A DNA stretch of 64,000 bases from Spirosoma linguale DSM 74 (GTDB lineage: Bacteria; Bacteroidota; Bacteroidia; Cytophagales; Spirosomataceae): contig CP001769.1 in NCBI GenBank assembly GCA_000024525.1, positions 1,240,001 to 1,304,000 on the forward strand, written 5' to 3'. Made by a program: the position numbers and the translations under genes. This document shows positions 37,523-48,151 of the stretch, in pieces. Under the pieces are notes generated by a model that saw only the letters and a list, made by a program, of their open reading frames with translations, made no database searches and was not told where the DNA came from. Position 1 is the stretch's first letter. Every line of letters begins with the position of its first letter.

Positions 37523-37598
37523 TGTAGCACCGACCGTCCCGGTCGGGAGTGTATAATTTTCAACTATTAATCTCCCGACCGGGACGGTCGGTGCTACA
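37523..37598. repeat. Perfect 27-bp palindrome, CCGACCGTCCCGGTCGGG family
   Basis: Arms 37523-37549 and 37572-37598 are perfectly complementary around a 22-base AT-rich loop. The right arm touches the stop codon of the PSD1 gene (37599-37601). The same words recur in the palindrome at 63829-63957 and partly at 49360-49393, making this a dispersed family. Confidence 0.9.
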
Positions 37599-40500
37599 CT
37601 AATGCTTGGTAACGAACGCTTCGGAATTCATGACGGTACTGGCCACAACGGCACCAGCGGCCAAAGCAGGCTTGTCGGCTACATCCTTCAGTTTATAGTC
37701 ACCGGCCTGCAGCCAGCCCTGCATTTTGGCCGGATTTTTCGTAAATAACTGGTATTCCTGCTGATACAAGCGGGTTAAGATAGCCAGCTCCTTTGGTGCT
37801 GGTTTCCGACTGGCCAAAAGCCGAAACAGGTGCGTTAACCGATCCGGTACGGTGGTGTGTTGGGCAAACGACCGTTCGGCAACGACTTTGGCGGCTTCGA
37901 CAAATTGCGGATCGTTGAGCAACACCAGTGCTTGTAATGGGGTACTAGTTTTCTGTCGTTGAACCACGCAGTAACTGCGCGACGGCGCATCGAAGGTATT
38001 CATGGACGGGGGCGGGTTGGTCCGACGCCAGAACGTGTACAGGCTCCGGCGGTATAGGCTGTCTCCTTTGTCCTGTTCATACGTCGTGTTATTGACCGCC
38101 CAGAGTCCTTCGGGTTGATAAGGCTTTACACTGGGGCCACCCAGTTGTTTGACTAACAGGCCGCTGGCGGCCAACGCATTGTCGCGAATCATCTCGGCGG
38201 TTAGGCGCGAAATCGGTCCGCGCGACAACCAGGTGTTTTCCGGGTCTTTCTGCAAACTTTCGCGGGTGCCGTACGATGACTGCCGGTAAGTGGCCGACAT
38301 CACAATCAGCTTCTGCATGGCTTTCATGTTCCAGCCGCTCTCTCGGAAGGTAACCGCCAGCCAGTCGAGCAGTTCCGGGTGAGTAGGCAGCCCGCCCTGA
38401 TTTCCGAAGTTGTTGGCTGACTTCTGAATAGCGTTGCCGAAATACGTTTGCCAGTACCGGTTTACCACCACCCGCGCCGTCAGCGGGTTATCGGGGTGCA
38501 GCAGCCATTTGGCCAGCCCCAGCCGATTGCGAGGAAGATCCGGCGAAAAGGGCAGCACGCTGGCCGGCACATCGGGTTTTACCTGCGGGCCGTGGGCGTC
38601 GTAAACACCCCGTTTGAGCAGGTAGGTTGGACGGGGCGTTTTCATCTCCTCCATCACCATAATTTCCGGTATGGCCTCCACCAGTTTGTTCCGCTCAGCC
38701 CGGAGTTGCTGCAAAGCCTGCTGCTGCTGCTGGTAAGCGGGTGATAGATGACTGAAGTAATACTGTTTCAACGGGTCGCCTTTCATCGGCGTTACCTGCT
38801 GCACAGACTGGGCCAGCGCCTGCACTTCAGGAGGACTCAGCGTACGGTTATAGACAACCAGTTCGTCGACCAGCCCCTTCTTGAAACCCGGTCCGCGCAT
38901 ATCTGCCCCCACCATCAGACCCGTTTGATTTCCGTTGAATAAAATGTCTTTGTAGAGATTGTCGCGTTCGGTCTGTAAGGCCATTTCCTGCCCGTCGACG
39001 TACAGCCGGAAGTCGTTCGCTTTGCTGGAGCCGTCGTAGGTCATGGTCAGTTGAATCCACTTTTCCTTGGGCAGCACCTGCCGACTAACCCGGACAATAC
39101 TGTTGTAAGGCCAGGTATGGGCCATCAGCAGTTCGGCTTTATCGTCGCGGAGGTTGAGGAAGTACCCCCGGAAATTATACAGAATATCACCGTTCCCTTT
39201 GTGAACAAGGGCCGCTTTCGACACGCCTTTCGGAATGTTGACCCACACGCCAATGGAGAACGGCTGCGAGCGATTGAAAACACCGGCCTGGCCGAGTGTC
39301 AGAATGTCGTCGCCGTTGGATTGAAAGGCATTACCCAGCTTGCCGGGCACAAGCACGGGGTCTGCTACTTTACCGCTGTCTTTGATGCTCACTTCATTCA
39401 CGAACCGTCCCTTCACCAGTTTATCGAAGGTAAAACGTGCCTGTAGTCCTTTGCGGGCATCGAACGGCACCGCATTGGTCTTCGCCTGCCAGGCGTCAAA
39501 GGCTTTCTGTTCGGTTTGTACGGTTTGTTTTAGATCGGTTTCTGCCTTCCTGATTTTCGTGTCGATGAAGGCCAGCAAGCTGTCTTCTTTCGGCTGGGTG
39601 AGCAGCATGGTGGGCACGGGCATGGCATCGTCCCAGGAAATCTGCCCGGCTTCGTCCACGTTGTTGAAAAAAGCGAACAGGCTGTAATAATCTTTCTGCG
39701 AGATGGGGTCGAACTTATGGTCGTGGCAGCGGGCGCACTCGACGGTCATACCCATCAAGGCCGTACCCAGCGTGTTGGTCCGGTCGGCGACGTACTCCAC
39801 CCGGAACTCCTCGTTGATAATGCCGCCTTCCATATTCTGCGAATGGTTGCGGTTGAAGGCCGTTGCCAGCCGCTGTTCGGGCGTTGGGTTGGGAAGCAGA
39901 TCGCCCGCCAGTTGCCAGGTGATAAACTGGCTGAATGGCCGGTTGCGGTTAAATGCCTGAATGACCCAATCGCGCCAGGGCCACATGGGTCGGTATCGGT
40001 CAACGGTGTAGCCATGTGTATCGGCATAGCGCGATAAATCCAGCCAGTCGACCGCCATTTTCTCGCCGTAATGGGGCGACTTCAACAACCGGTTGACTAC
40101 GTTTTCGTAGGCGTTGGGCGAGGTGTCGGCCAGAAAAGCGTCGATTTCGGCAAGGGTAGGCGGTAGCCCAGTGAGGTCGAGGGTTACCCGGCGAAGGAGG
40201 GTTTCCTTATCGGCTTCGGGCGAAGGGGTGAGTCCTTTTTCCTCCAGCTTGCTCAGCGTAAAATAGTCGATTGGATTCTTGGGCCAGCTTGTGTTTTTTA
40301 CCGTTGGGAAGGTTGGTTTTTGCGGTTTGATGAGCGCCCAGTGCGGTTTATATTCGGCTCCCTGCTCGATCCATTTGATCAGAACGGCCTTTTCGTAAAC
40401 CGATAACGACCGGTTCGAGGCTTTCGGCGGCATCATCTCGTGCTCATCGGTGCTCAAAATCCGGTGGTAAACTTCGCTGTTTGCCAGATCACCGGGAACA

Positions 40501-40799
40501 ATGGCGTGTTTCCCTTTTGCTTTTTTGAGGGCGGCCATGGCCCCTTCTGGGGTGGCAAGTTCCAATCCGGCTTTCTGACTGTTTTTGTCCGGCCCGTGGC
40601 AGAAGAAACATTTATCAGACAGAATAGGCTTGACGTGCAGATTATAGTCGATGGTTTCTGGAAGCTTGTCGTCCAGTTGAGCGATCTCCGCCGGTTTGTC
40701 GACCCCGCAACTTTGAAGAAACAGAAGGGTACAACAGACGACTAATAAGAATCGAAACCTTTGATAGCCTACAGTAATGAATCCAGTCGTAATTGCCAT
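37599..40799 (-). CDS. PSD1 / planctomycete-type cytochrome domain protein (DUF1549-LamG-DUF1553)
   Basis: 1066 residues. A hydrophobic N-terminus ending in LLFLQSCGVDKP suggests a lipoprotein (Cys31). A planctomycete cytochrome c-like domain with haem motif CFFCH is near residue 62. DUF1549 follows (about 155-360, with CARCHDHKFDPI, a second CxxCH), then a LamG/concanavalin-like domain (about 455-650), then DUF1553 (about 755-1040, VVNRYWQTYFG, RNRLGLAKWL). Members are predicted surface or periplasmic redox proteins of unknown substrate; association with sulfated or complex polysaccharide degradation has been proposed by context only. Two CxxCH motifs in the same chain imply up to two haems. 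Paired with the DUF1501 gene downstream. Confidence 0.87.
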   Translation of the reverse strand: MAITTGFITVGYQRFRFLLVVCCTLLFLQSCGVDKPAEIAQLDDKLPETIDYNLHVKPILSDKCFFCHGPDKNSQKAGLELATPEGAMAALKKAKGKHAIVPGDLANSEVYHRILSTDEHEMMPPKASNRSLSVYEKAVLIKWIEQGAEYKPHWALIKPQKPTFPTVKNTSWPKNPIDYFTLSKLEEKGLTPSPEADKETLLRRVTLDLTGLPPTLAEIDAFLADTSPNAYENVVNRLLKSPHYGEKMAVDWLDLSRYADTHGYTVDRYRPMWPWRDWVIQAFNRNRPFSQFITWQLAGDLLPNPTPEQRLATAFNRNHSQNMEGGIINEEFRVEYVADRTNTLGTALMGMTVECARCHDHKFDPISQKDYYSLFAFFNNVDEAGQISWDDAMPVPTMLLTQPKEDSLLAFIDTKIRKAETDLKQTVQTEQKAFDAWQAKTNAVPFDARKGLQARFTFDKLVKGRFVNEVSIKDSGKVADPVLVPGKLGNAFQSNGDDILTLGQAGVFNRSQPFSIGVWVNIPKGVSKAALVHKGNGDILYNFRGYFLNLRDDKAELLMAHTWPYNSIVRVSRQVLPKEKWIQLTMTYDGSSKANDFRLYVDGQEMALQTERDNLYKDILFNGNQTGLMVGADMRGPGFKKGLVDELVVYNRTLSPPEVQALAQSVQQVTPMKGDPLKQYYFSHLSPAYQQQQQALQQLRAERNKLVEAIPEIMVMEEMKTPRPTYLLKRGVYDAHGPQVKPDVPASVLPFSPDLPRNRLGLAKWLLHPDNPLTARVVVNRYWQTYFGNAIQKSANNFGNQGGLPTHPELLDWLAVTFRESGWNMKAMQKLIVMSATYRQSSYGTRESLQKDPENTWLSRGPISRLTAEMIRDNALAASGLLVKQLGGPSVKPYQPEGLWAVNNTTYEQDKGDSLYRRSLYTFWRRTNPPPSMNTFDAPSRSYCVVQRQKTSTPLQALVLLNDPQFVEAAKVVAERSFAQHTTVPDRLTHLFRLLASRKPAPKELAILTRLYQQEYQLFTKNPAKMQGWLQAGDYKLKDVADKPALAAGAVVASTVMNSEAFVTKH

Positions 40800-40802
40800 A
40801 CG

Positions 40803-40890
40803 GTTTTATAGGAACGCGGATATAACGGATGCTATGCAACGCGGATTGAAAACGGACTTTTAGTCGATAAGAGCCGCGTTCCTATAAAAC
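40803..40890. repeat. Inverted repeat between the sugar-binding protein and PSD1 genes
   Basis: Arms 40803-40819 and 40874-40890 (GTTTTATAGGAACGCGG) are a perfect 17-bp inverted repeat. The 54-base interior repeats the word AACGCGGAT and related ATAACGGAT. It begins 4 bases past the stop of the sugar-binding protein gene and ends just before the PSD1 start, so it may also affect PSD1 expression. Confidence 0.8.
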
Positions 40891-40894
40891 AAAG

Positions 40895-41848
40895 TTACTT
40901 CAAAAACTTACTCAGGTTATCTTTGGTGACCAACTGAAAGGGTACAAGTGTTTCTTTGTCAAATGGTTGCCCTTTGGCGGCTTTAATGGCTGTTGCGATG
41001 GCTTTTGCGCCCTGCTGCTCGGCATTCTGGAAAACTGTAGCATCCAGCGAGCCTTTCTTGACGGCCTGCAACGCATCCGGAATAGCGTCGATACTCACCA
41101 CAATTACTTTGTCTTTAAGGCCCGCGTCGGTCAGGGCTTTTACGGCACCAAGGCCCATCTCGTCATTATGCGCGAAGACGGCGTTGATCTGCGAACCGTA
41201 CGACTGAATCCAGTTTTCCATCAGCGACATGGCCTTGGCGCGGTCCCATTCGCCTGTTTGGTGAGCCAGCAGTTTCAGGTTCGGGTACTGCTTCAGGATT
41301 TCCCGCGCGCCCTGTTCCCGCTTGATCTGGGCCGCCTGACCCATATAGCCGTGCATCATAACCACATTGCCTTTGCCACCCAGCTTGTCAGCGATAAATT
41401 TCATGGCGATTCGGGCCGATTCGACATCATCCGAACCCACGAAAGCCGAGGGCTTCGAACTTGTTTCGGAGTTAACGTTGATGATCGGGATTTTGGCGGC
41501 CAGGGCTTTGGCAACGGCTGGTGAACTGGCCTCCACTTCGCACGGATTCATGATAATGGCATCGACTTTCTGGGCGATGAAGCTTTCTACCTGCTCCACC
41601 TGCTTCAGCGCCGACCGTTCTGCATCGACGGTAATCAACTCAATGCCGGCCTTTTGTGCTTCTTTGTCCATCTCGTCGTGCACATTCACGATAAACTCAT
41701 TCTGCATACTCAGCATGGTGGCACCCACCACCAGTTTTTTGCCTTCGCCGTCCTGGCTGGTTTCGGACGTGCCCGATTGATTACAGCTGGCGAGCAAAAG
41801 GAAGATGGATAGGGTAGTGGTGATAGGAGTTAGTGAAAGATGTCTCAT
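40895..41848 (-). CDS. Sugar ABC transporter substrate-binding lipoprotein (RbsB-like)
   Basis: 317 residues from the ATG at 41846-41848, which opens a lipoprotein signal (FLLLASCNQSG, lipobox Cys near 22). An in-frame ATG at 41899 would overlap the upstream hairpin. The body is a periplasmic-binding-protein-like domain of the ribose/galactose group (VVGATMLSMQNEFIVNV, FVGSDDVESARIAMKFI, FAHNDEMGLGAVKAL). It would deliver a pentose, hexose or polyol to the permease and ATPase encoded just upstream. The exact sugar cannot be read from the sequence, and no dedicated kinase or isomerase lies alongside. Confidence 0.88.
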   Translation of the reverse strand: MRHLSLTPITTTLSIFLLLASCNQSGTSETSQDGEGKKLVVGATMLSMQNEFIVNVHDEMDKEAQKAGIELITVDAERSALKQVEQVESFIAQKVDAIIMNPCEVEASSPAVAKALAAKIPIINVNSETSSKPSAFVGSDDVESARIAMKFIADKLGGKGNVVMMHGYMGQAAQIKREQGAREILKQYPNLKLLAHQTGEWDRAKAMSLMENWIQSYGSQINAVFAHNDEMGLGAVKALTDAGLKDKVIVVSIDAIPDALQAVKKGSLDATVFQNAEQQGAKAIATAIKAAKGQPFDKETLVPFQLVTKDNLSKFLK

Positions 41849-41866
41849 ATTGGTTTTAGGTTGTAC

Positions 41867-41887
41867 CAAACAGCTAGAAGCTGTTTG
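41867..41887 (-). promoter_or_regulatory. Intercistronic hairpin between permease and binding protein
   Basis: CAAACAGCT (41867-41875) and AGCTGTTTG (41879-41887) form a 9-bp stem with a 3-base loop in the 56-base gap between the permease stop and the binding-protein start. Such hairpins often stabilise the binding-protein mRNA relative to the rest of the operon. There is no T-run. Confidence 0.5.
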
Positions 41888-41904
41888 CGTTAAAAGCACA
41901 TAGT

Positions 41905-42891
41905 TTACTCTTTACTCGTCTGATTCATGCTGTCCAGCACTACGGCGCCGATGATAATAACGCCCATGACGACCTGCTGGTAATAGGACGTGACATTGAG
42001 CAGGTCGAGGCCGTTGCTGATGACGCCGATCAACAGCGCACCAATAAGCGTGCCCGTCATGGTGCCCGTGCCGCCCGAAGTGCTGGTTCCGCCGATGATG
42101 GCCGCAGCAATGGCGTCGAGTTCGAAGCCGGTTCCGGCATTGGGCTGTCCCGTTGTGATGCGCGATGTCAGCAGGATACCCGCCAGTGCCGCCAGACCAC
42201 CGCATAGCGTGTAAACAACCATTTTTACCCGGTTCAATTGAATGCCGGAGGCTTTGGCCGCCTGCTCGTTTCCACCAACGGCGTAGATGTAGCGGCCAAG
42301 TACCGTGCGTTTTAGGAGAATGGAGCAGACAACGAACAGGATAACCAGAATGATAATGAGCGTGGGAATTCCCAGAATTTTGCCGCCCCCTAAAAAGTTG
42401 AACGAGTCCGACAGGTTGGAAACGGGCCGTCCTTTGCTCACAATGAGCGCCAAACCCCGGCCGATGGTCATCGTGCCCAGCGTAACAATGAAAGGCGGAA
42501 CTTTACTGCGGGTGATAACGAAGCCGTTGAACGCGCCAAAGAGTAGCCCCGCCAGTAGTCCCATACCGATGGGAACGGCCACGGGATACGTATCCGGGTG
42601 AGCGAAGGAAGCCGCCACGACACCGGTAACCGCCACCATCGACCCAATGGATAAGTCGATGCCGCCCGCTATGATAACAAAGGTGACACCAAACGCAAGC
42701 AGAGCATTGATGGATACCTGCGTCACAATGATCATCAGGTTCTGAACCGTCAGGAACTTCGGGGTTATCAGGGAGAGGGTCAGACAAATGACGAAAAAAG
42801 CCAGCAGAAGGCCGTATTTGCCAATGCCCCGGATGCGGGTTTTGTAGGCTTGTCCGGTCTGGGAAAAAGTACTGATAAAGCCGTTTTTCAT
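41905..42891 (-). CDS. Sugar ABC transporter permease (RbsC-like)
   Basis: 328 residues with eight to ten hydrophobic segments and the conserved RbsC-type blocks GGIDLSIGSMVAVTGV, ALIVSKGRPVSNL, YAVGGNEQAAKASGI and LDAIAAAIIGGTSTSGG. It forms the membrane channel of a ribose-type carbohydrate importer. The gene is 21 bases after the ATPase gene and 56 bases before the binding-protein gene, all on the minus strand. Confidence 0.9.
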   Translation of the reverse strand: MKNGFISTFSQTGQAYKTRIRGIGKYGLLLAFFVICLTLSLITPKFLTVQNLMIIVTQVSINALLAFGVTFVIIAGGIDLSIGSMVAVTGVVAASFAHPDTYPVAVPIGMGLLAGLLFGAFNGFVITRSKVPPFIVTLGTMTIGRGLALIVSKGRPVSNLSDSFNFLGGGKILGIPTLIIILVILFVVCSILLKRTVLGRYIYAVGGNEQAAKASGIQLNRVKMVVYTLCGGLAALAGILLTSRITTGQPNAGTGFELDAIAAAIIGGTSTSGGTGTMTGTLIGALLIGVISNGLDLLNVTSYYQQVVMGVIIIGAVVLDSMNQTSKE

Positions 42892-42912
42892 AGATAGTGG
42901 GTAAGGGATTTG

Positions 42913-44403
<1,491 letters not shown>

Positions 44404-44472
44404 AATAACGATTGGCCGCTTCTGAGCGTACAAGGCAGATAATGTCAATTTTTACCCTTACTTTGTAGTATT

Positions 44473-45240
44473 ATGCAATTGTTCATCACCTCATTAAATT
44501 CGGGCAGCAACGGGAATTGTTATTACGTTGGCAATGAGCGGGAAGCTGTTCTGATCGACGCCGGGATCTCCTGCCGGGAAACCGAACGACGAATGGAGCG
44601 GCTTGGCTTATCTCTGCAAACCGTTAAAGCCATCTTTGTTTCTCACGAACACAGCGACCATATCCGGGGCATTCCCCAACTGGCCAAAAAGCACCAGATT
44701 CCTGTTTTTATCACCCCCGGCACCCTGAATAATTCGGGCTTACCGCAAACCGGCTTTCCACTTCGTCCGCTGCGCGCGTATGAGCCGGTCTGGATTGGTG
44801 AACTATGCATTACGGCTTTTCCCAAGCACCACGATGCCAGCGACCCGCACAGTTTTCTGGTCGCTGGCCGAGATACGAAAGTAGGTGTGTTCACCGATAT
44901 TGGTGCCCCCTGCGAACACCTGATCCATCACTTTAAGCAATGCCACGCGGCTTTTCTGGAAGCGAATTACGATGAGGATATGCTGGAGAAAGGGCGGTAC
45001 CCGTATTTCCTGAAGAATAGAATCCGGGGAGGTAAAGGGCACCTTTCCAACCAGCAGGCGCTGGACCTGTTTAAAACGCATAAACCGGCCTTTATGAGCC
45101 ACGTGCTGTTGTCGCACCTCTCGAAAGACAATAACTGTCCTCAACTCACGAAGGATTTGTTCAGCCTGCACCGGGACACGACAGAGGTTATCGTAGCCTC
45201 CCGTTTCGAAGAAACACCCGTCTACGCCGTTTGCGCGTAA
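44473..45240 (+). CDS. MBL-fold metallohydrolase (YycJ-like)
   Basis: 255 residues of the metallo-beta-lactamase fold. The metal motif SHEHSDH is near residue 57, and the start (MQLFITSLNSGSNGNCYYV) with LIDAGISCRETERRM is typical of the YycJ/WalJ group. Those are predicted 5'-3' exonucleases linked to DNA repair and cell-wall control in Firmicutes; in Bacteroidota the role is less clear. It is transcribed divergently from the sugar importer and faces DHFR across a three-way-junction palindrome that begins within 20 bases of its stop. Confidence 0.85.
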   Translation: MQLFITSLNSGSNGNCYYVGNEREAVLIDAGISCRETERRMERLGLSLQTVKAIFVSHEHSDHIRGIPQLAKKHQIPVFITPGTLNNSGLPQTGFPLRPLRAYEPVWIGELCITAFPKHHDASDPHSFLVAGRDTKVGVFTDIGAPCEHLIHHFKQCHAAFLEANYDEDMLEKGRYPYFLKNRIRGGKGHLSNQQALDLFKTHKPAFMSHVLLSHLSKDNNCPQLTKDLFSLHRDTTEVIVASRFEETPVYAVCA

Positions 45241-45257
45241 GCGGCTGGCGCTTGGGA

Positions 45258-45360
45258 GGCTGGCGCGGGCATTGGCCCGTGCTTTTTATTTAGTCAGTAT
45301 TCACTGACGCAAGCGAATGCTTGCTTTATCAAAAGGCACGGGCCAATGCCCGCGCCAGCC
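45258..45360. repeat. Three-way-junction palindrome, copy 1 (GGCTGGCGCGGGC family)
   Basis: Outer arms 45258-45287 and 45331-45360 pair at 29 of 30 positions. Inside are two separate hairpins: GTCAGT/ACTGAC (45293-45298 with 45303-45308) and GCAAGC/GCTTGC (45309-45314 with 45319-45324), each with a 4-base loop. The outer arms are near-identical to those of copy 2 at 57241-57360. Extra partial arm copies flank it (GCGGCTGGCGC at 45241-45251 and CCGCGCCAGC near 45370-45379). It lies between convergent YycJ-like and DHFR genes. Confidence 0.9.
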
Positions 45361-45397
45361 GCTACAAACCCGCGCCAGCTTTTAATGGTCTAGCTTT

Positions 45398-45889
45398 CTA
45401 CACCTTTTCGTACTCGACGAAGTCAAACGATACGGCATGGCGTTCGTCGGCGGGATGGGGGCGTCGGCTCACTTCCTGCCATTCGTTTTTGTCGAACTCA
45501 GGGAAATAAGCGTCACCGTCGTAATCCTGATGAATTTCGGTCAGGTAAAGCGTGGTGGCGATGGGTAAGGCCATTTTGTAAATTTCAGCCCCGCCGATGA
45601 CAAAAATTTCGGTTTGATTAATAGCTTTTGCTTCGGCAATGGCATCATCCAGCGTATGGACGATTGTTACGCCCGCAGCCGAAAACTCCGCATTTCGGGT
45701 AAGCACAATGTTCGTGCGGTTGGGTAGCGGTTTGCCAAGTGATTCCAGCGATTTGCGGCCCATGATAATGGGGTGGTGGCTGGTCTTACGCTTGAAAAAA
45801 GCAAAGTCGTCAGGTAAATGCCAAGGCAAGTCGTTCTCGCGACCAATAACGCCGTTCTGCGCAACGGCAGCAATTAAACTGATTTTCAT
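45398..45889 (-). CDS. folA: Dihydrofolate reductase
   Basis: 163 residues, the normal size for bacterial DHFR. Substrate-site residues are in NGVIGRENDLPWHLPDDFAF (D27-type acidic residue in PDD), and NADPH-site blocks are IIMGRKSLESL and FVIGGAEIYKMAL. It reduces dihydrofolate to tetrahydrofolate for thymidylate and purine synthesis. It may be transcribed with the YdjC-type gene upstream (76-base gap). No thymidylate synthase gene is adjacent. Confidence 0.95.
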   Translation of the reverse strand: MKISLIAAVAQNGVIGRENDLPWHLPDDFAFFKRKTSHHPIIMGRKSLESLGKPLPNRTNIVLTRNAEFSAAGVTIVHTLDDAIAEAKAINQTEIFVIGGAEIYKMALPIATTLYLTEIHQDYDGDAYFPEFDKNEWQEVSRRPHPADERHAVSFDFVEYEKV

Positions 45890-45965
45890 AATTGGTGAAG
45901 TAGGTGAGGTCGGAAATGGTGTAGTGGGAGCTGAATGAAATGTACTACACTGTTCCCAATTACTC

Positions 45966-46961
45966 TCAATTGACTTTTTTGCGCCGTTCCATTAACTCGC
46001 GCCAGGTGGTGATAATGATTCCTTCTTTTTCGACAAACGATTTCAGGGCGGGGTCCATCATGGCCAGCATATCGCCGTTGCGGGACTGGCCGGAGCCGCT
46101 TATCTGGTCAAAGGTAGGGCTTGGGGCCGTACAGTGCATAATAATGTACGTCAGGCCGGGCTTCGTTGACTTGAGCAGTTCAATGAACTTCTGCGTTTTG
46201 TATTTCTGAATAGTGGCGTCGGTAACGGGTGTTCCGGCGGGTAGCGTCCAGCCGTAACTTGTGCCGTCGAGGTCGTCCATAACGGGCAGGCCTGCATCCC
46301 AGAGCTGTTTGCCGACCTGTTGCGCCAGTTGCTGCATCGGGGCCGGTACGTTGTTGGCTTTGAAAATCAAGGTGGCATGACCCGCCGGGAACAGAACTGG
46401 GATTTTCTCTTCGATGGCTACTTTGGCGTAGCGCATAATGAATTTCGGGTCGAAGAGCGTTCCCATGTGTGAGTCCATGTGCGTAGGCTGCACACCAAAC
46501 GCCCGGTAGCGAGCCAGTTGTGCCCGAATTTCGGCTTCAACCTCATCGGCCGATGCGTGCTGAACAACCTGTTCGACCGAATGCCAGAAAGCGCCCTGCT
46601 CATCGTATAAACCCGGTGCTTTTTCGCGGCCCACCAACGGCGACCATCGGTAGCCGTTCCATTCGGATGTCAACGTCAGGTGAACGCCCACATCGGCAGT
46701 CGGGTGTTTTTTTACATACTCGAAAAAGTTAGGAACCCAGCCGCAGGGCATCATCACACTGGTTGAACTGGCAATGCCTTTATCCATTGCATTTATCGTT
46801 CCTACGTTCGATTCGTAACTCATGCCCGCATCATCGACGTGGAAAATAACGACTTTCTTTCCTTTAGGAAAACCCAGCTTCTCGGCGTAAGTTTCCGTTT
46901 GCGCGTTAACGGCCACCTGGCCAAAAATGGTGAAGGCTAAACATAGTAAGGCTGATTTCAT
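45966..46961 (-). CDS. Exported YdjC/ChbG-family carbohydrate deacetylase
   Basis: 331 residues with a signal peptide (cleavage after VAVNAQ near residue 20). The body matches the YdjC/ChbG fold. Metal ligands are visible as FHVDDAG (Asp), VGVHLTLTSEW (His) and THMDSHMGTL (His), and THMDSHMG is a hallmark of the family. ChbG removes an acetyl group from chitobiose-type sugars, but YdjC-like members with a signal peptide in Bacteroidota probably act on other polysaccharide fragments. The substrate is unknown. The 173-base gap upstream, up to fmt, shows nothing notable. Confidence 0.85.
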   Translation of the reverse strand: MKSALLCLAFTIFGQVAVNAQTETYAEKLGFPKGKKVVIFHVDDAGMSYESNVGTINAMDKGIASSTSVMMPCGWVPNFFEYVKKHPTADVGVHLTLTSEWNGYRWSPLVGREKAPGLYDEQGAFWHSVEQVVQHASADEVEAEIRAQLARYRAFGVQPTHMDSHMGTLFDPKFIMRYAKVAIEEKIPVLFPAGHATLIFKANNVPAPMQQLAQQVGKQLWDAGLPVMDDLDGTSYGWTLPAGTPVTDATIQKYKTQKFIELLKSTKPGLTYIIMHCTAPSPTFDQISGSGQSRNGDMLAMMDPALKSFVEKEGIIITTWRELMERRKKVN

Positions 46962-47134
46962 GTAGGAATGAGTTAAGGTGTTACTAGCAAAAGAAGCAAT
47001 ACATTCCTCTTTTACTAATCAAGTGCGCTTCCGCTAAGCCGGTTGGAGATCGGTGAACGCACCGGCATAGTTACAGAATACGCCGGGCATCCGTGAAAAG
47101 TTTGTATGCATCAATCAGGAAAATCCTTTAAATC

Positions 47135-48073
47135 CTACGAATCCCGGTTCAGACGGTTCCCCCGCAAAAACTCCTCTGCCGTCATGCGTCGTTTGCCCTC
47201 GGCTTGTAGCGCGTCGATCTGAAGCCAGCCATCGGCCGCTCGAACCAGAATGATTTTCTTATTATCGGAGTAGGCTTCACCGGGCTGCTCGGCGGCAAAA
47301 GGAGACTCATTGGCTACGGAGACTCCGTAAATTTTGAAAACCTTCCCGTTAATTTTCGTCCAGGCGGTAGGGTAGGGCGACAGTCCCCGCACGAAGTTGC
47401 GAATCTGGGTAGCGGGTTGATTCCAGTTGATTTCGGTGGTTTCGCGGCTGAGCTTAGGCGCCGGTCTCAAGTCATCGGCTGTGGGTTGGGGCGTGCGGGG
47501 ATAGTCACCAGCTTCAATGGCATGAACCGTTTTTACAACCAGATTCGCGCCCCGCTCCATCAGTCGGTCATGCACCGTTCCGGCGGTGTCGTCCGGATAA
47601 ATGGGTTCATAATCCTGAAAGATCATCTGCCCCGTATCAATTTCTTTCTCGATAAAAAAAGTCGTCACGCCGGTTTCTGTCTCACCGTTAATAATGGCCC
47701 AGTTGATGGGGGCCGCTCCCCGGTACTGCGGCAACAGGGAACCATGCAGATTGAACGTTCCGATGGTGGGCATCGCCCAAACCACTTCCGGCAGCATTCG
47801 GAAAGCAACCACAACTTGCAAATCGGCCTGGTAGCTGGCCAGTTGTTCCAGAAAAGCCGCATCACGAAGCTTTTCGGGCTGAAGGACCGGTAAATTGGCG
47901 GCTTCGGCGGCTTTCTTCACCGGCGATGGGGTTAACTGAAGCCCGCGGCCCGAAGGCCGGTCGGGAGCGGTAACAACGGCTACGACCTGCAAACCGGCTC
48001 CAAGCAGACGCTGGAGGCTGGCAACGGCAAAATCGGGCGTGCCCATGAATATAATACGAAGGGGTTGTGGCAT
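47135..48073 (-). CDS. fmt: Methionyl-tRNA formyltransferase
   Basis: 312 residues, full length. The N-terminal domain begins RIIFMGTPDFAVASL, followed by TAPDRPSGRG (the loop region that contacts tRNA) and the formyl-transfer motif NLHGSLLPQYRGAAPINWA, with the catalytic Asn/His and the Asp in EKEIDTGQMI. The C-terminal OB-like domain covers about 205-305. It formylates the initiator Met-tRNA using 10-formyl-THF. It starts divergently from the greA leader region. No def or other translation gene is next to it. Confidence 0.95.
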   Translation of the reverse strand: MPQPLRIIFMGTPDFAVASLQRLLGAGLQVVAVVTAPDRPSGRGLQLTPSPVKKAAEAANLPVLQPEKLRDAAFLEQLASYQADLQVVVAFRMLPEVVWAMPTIGTFNLHGSLLPQYRGAAPINWAIINGETETGVTTFFIEKEIDTGQMIFQDYEPIYPDDTAGTVHDRLMERGANLVVKTVHAIEAGDYPRTPQPTADDLRPAPKLSRETTEINWNQPATQIRNFVRGLSPYPTAWTKINGKVFKIYGVSVANESPFAAEQPGEAYSDNKKIILVRAADGWLQIDALQAEGKRRMTAEEFLRGNRLNRDS

Positions 48074-48114
48074 GTTTCGGTAAATCAGTTTTTACGAACA
48101 CAACCGGCTATGTG

Positions 48115-48145
48115 TTGATATAGCCGGGAAGTATCTTTACTTTTG
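48115..48145 (+). promoter_or_regulatory. Candidate promoter for the greA leader RNA
   Basis: TACTTTTG (48138-48145) is an exact TAnnTTTG -7 match, and TTG (48115-48117) sits 20 bases upstream as a -33 element. Predicted transcription start is near 48152, which is 233 bases before the greA start codon. Confidence 0.6.
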
Positions 48146-48151
48146 TATCAC

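Noticed and set aside
41867..41887. Terminator between permease and sugar-binding protein genes
   Set aside because: The hairpin has no T-run on the minus strand and lies inside one transporter operon, so an mRNA-stabilising role is more likely than termination.
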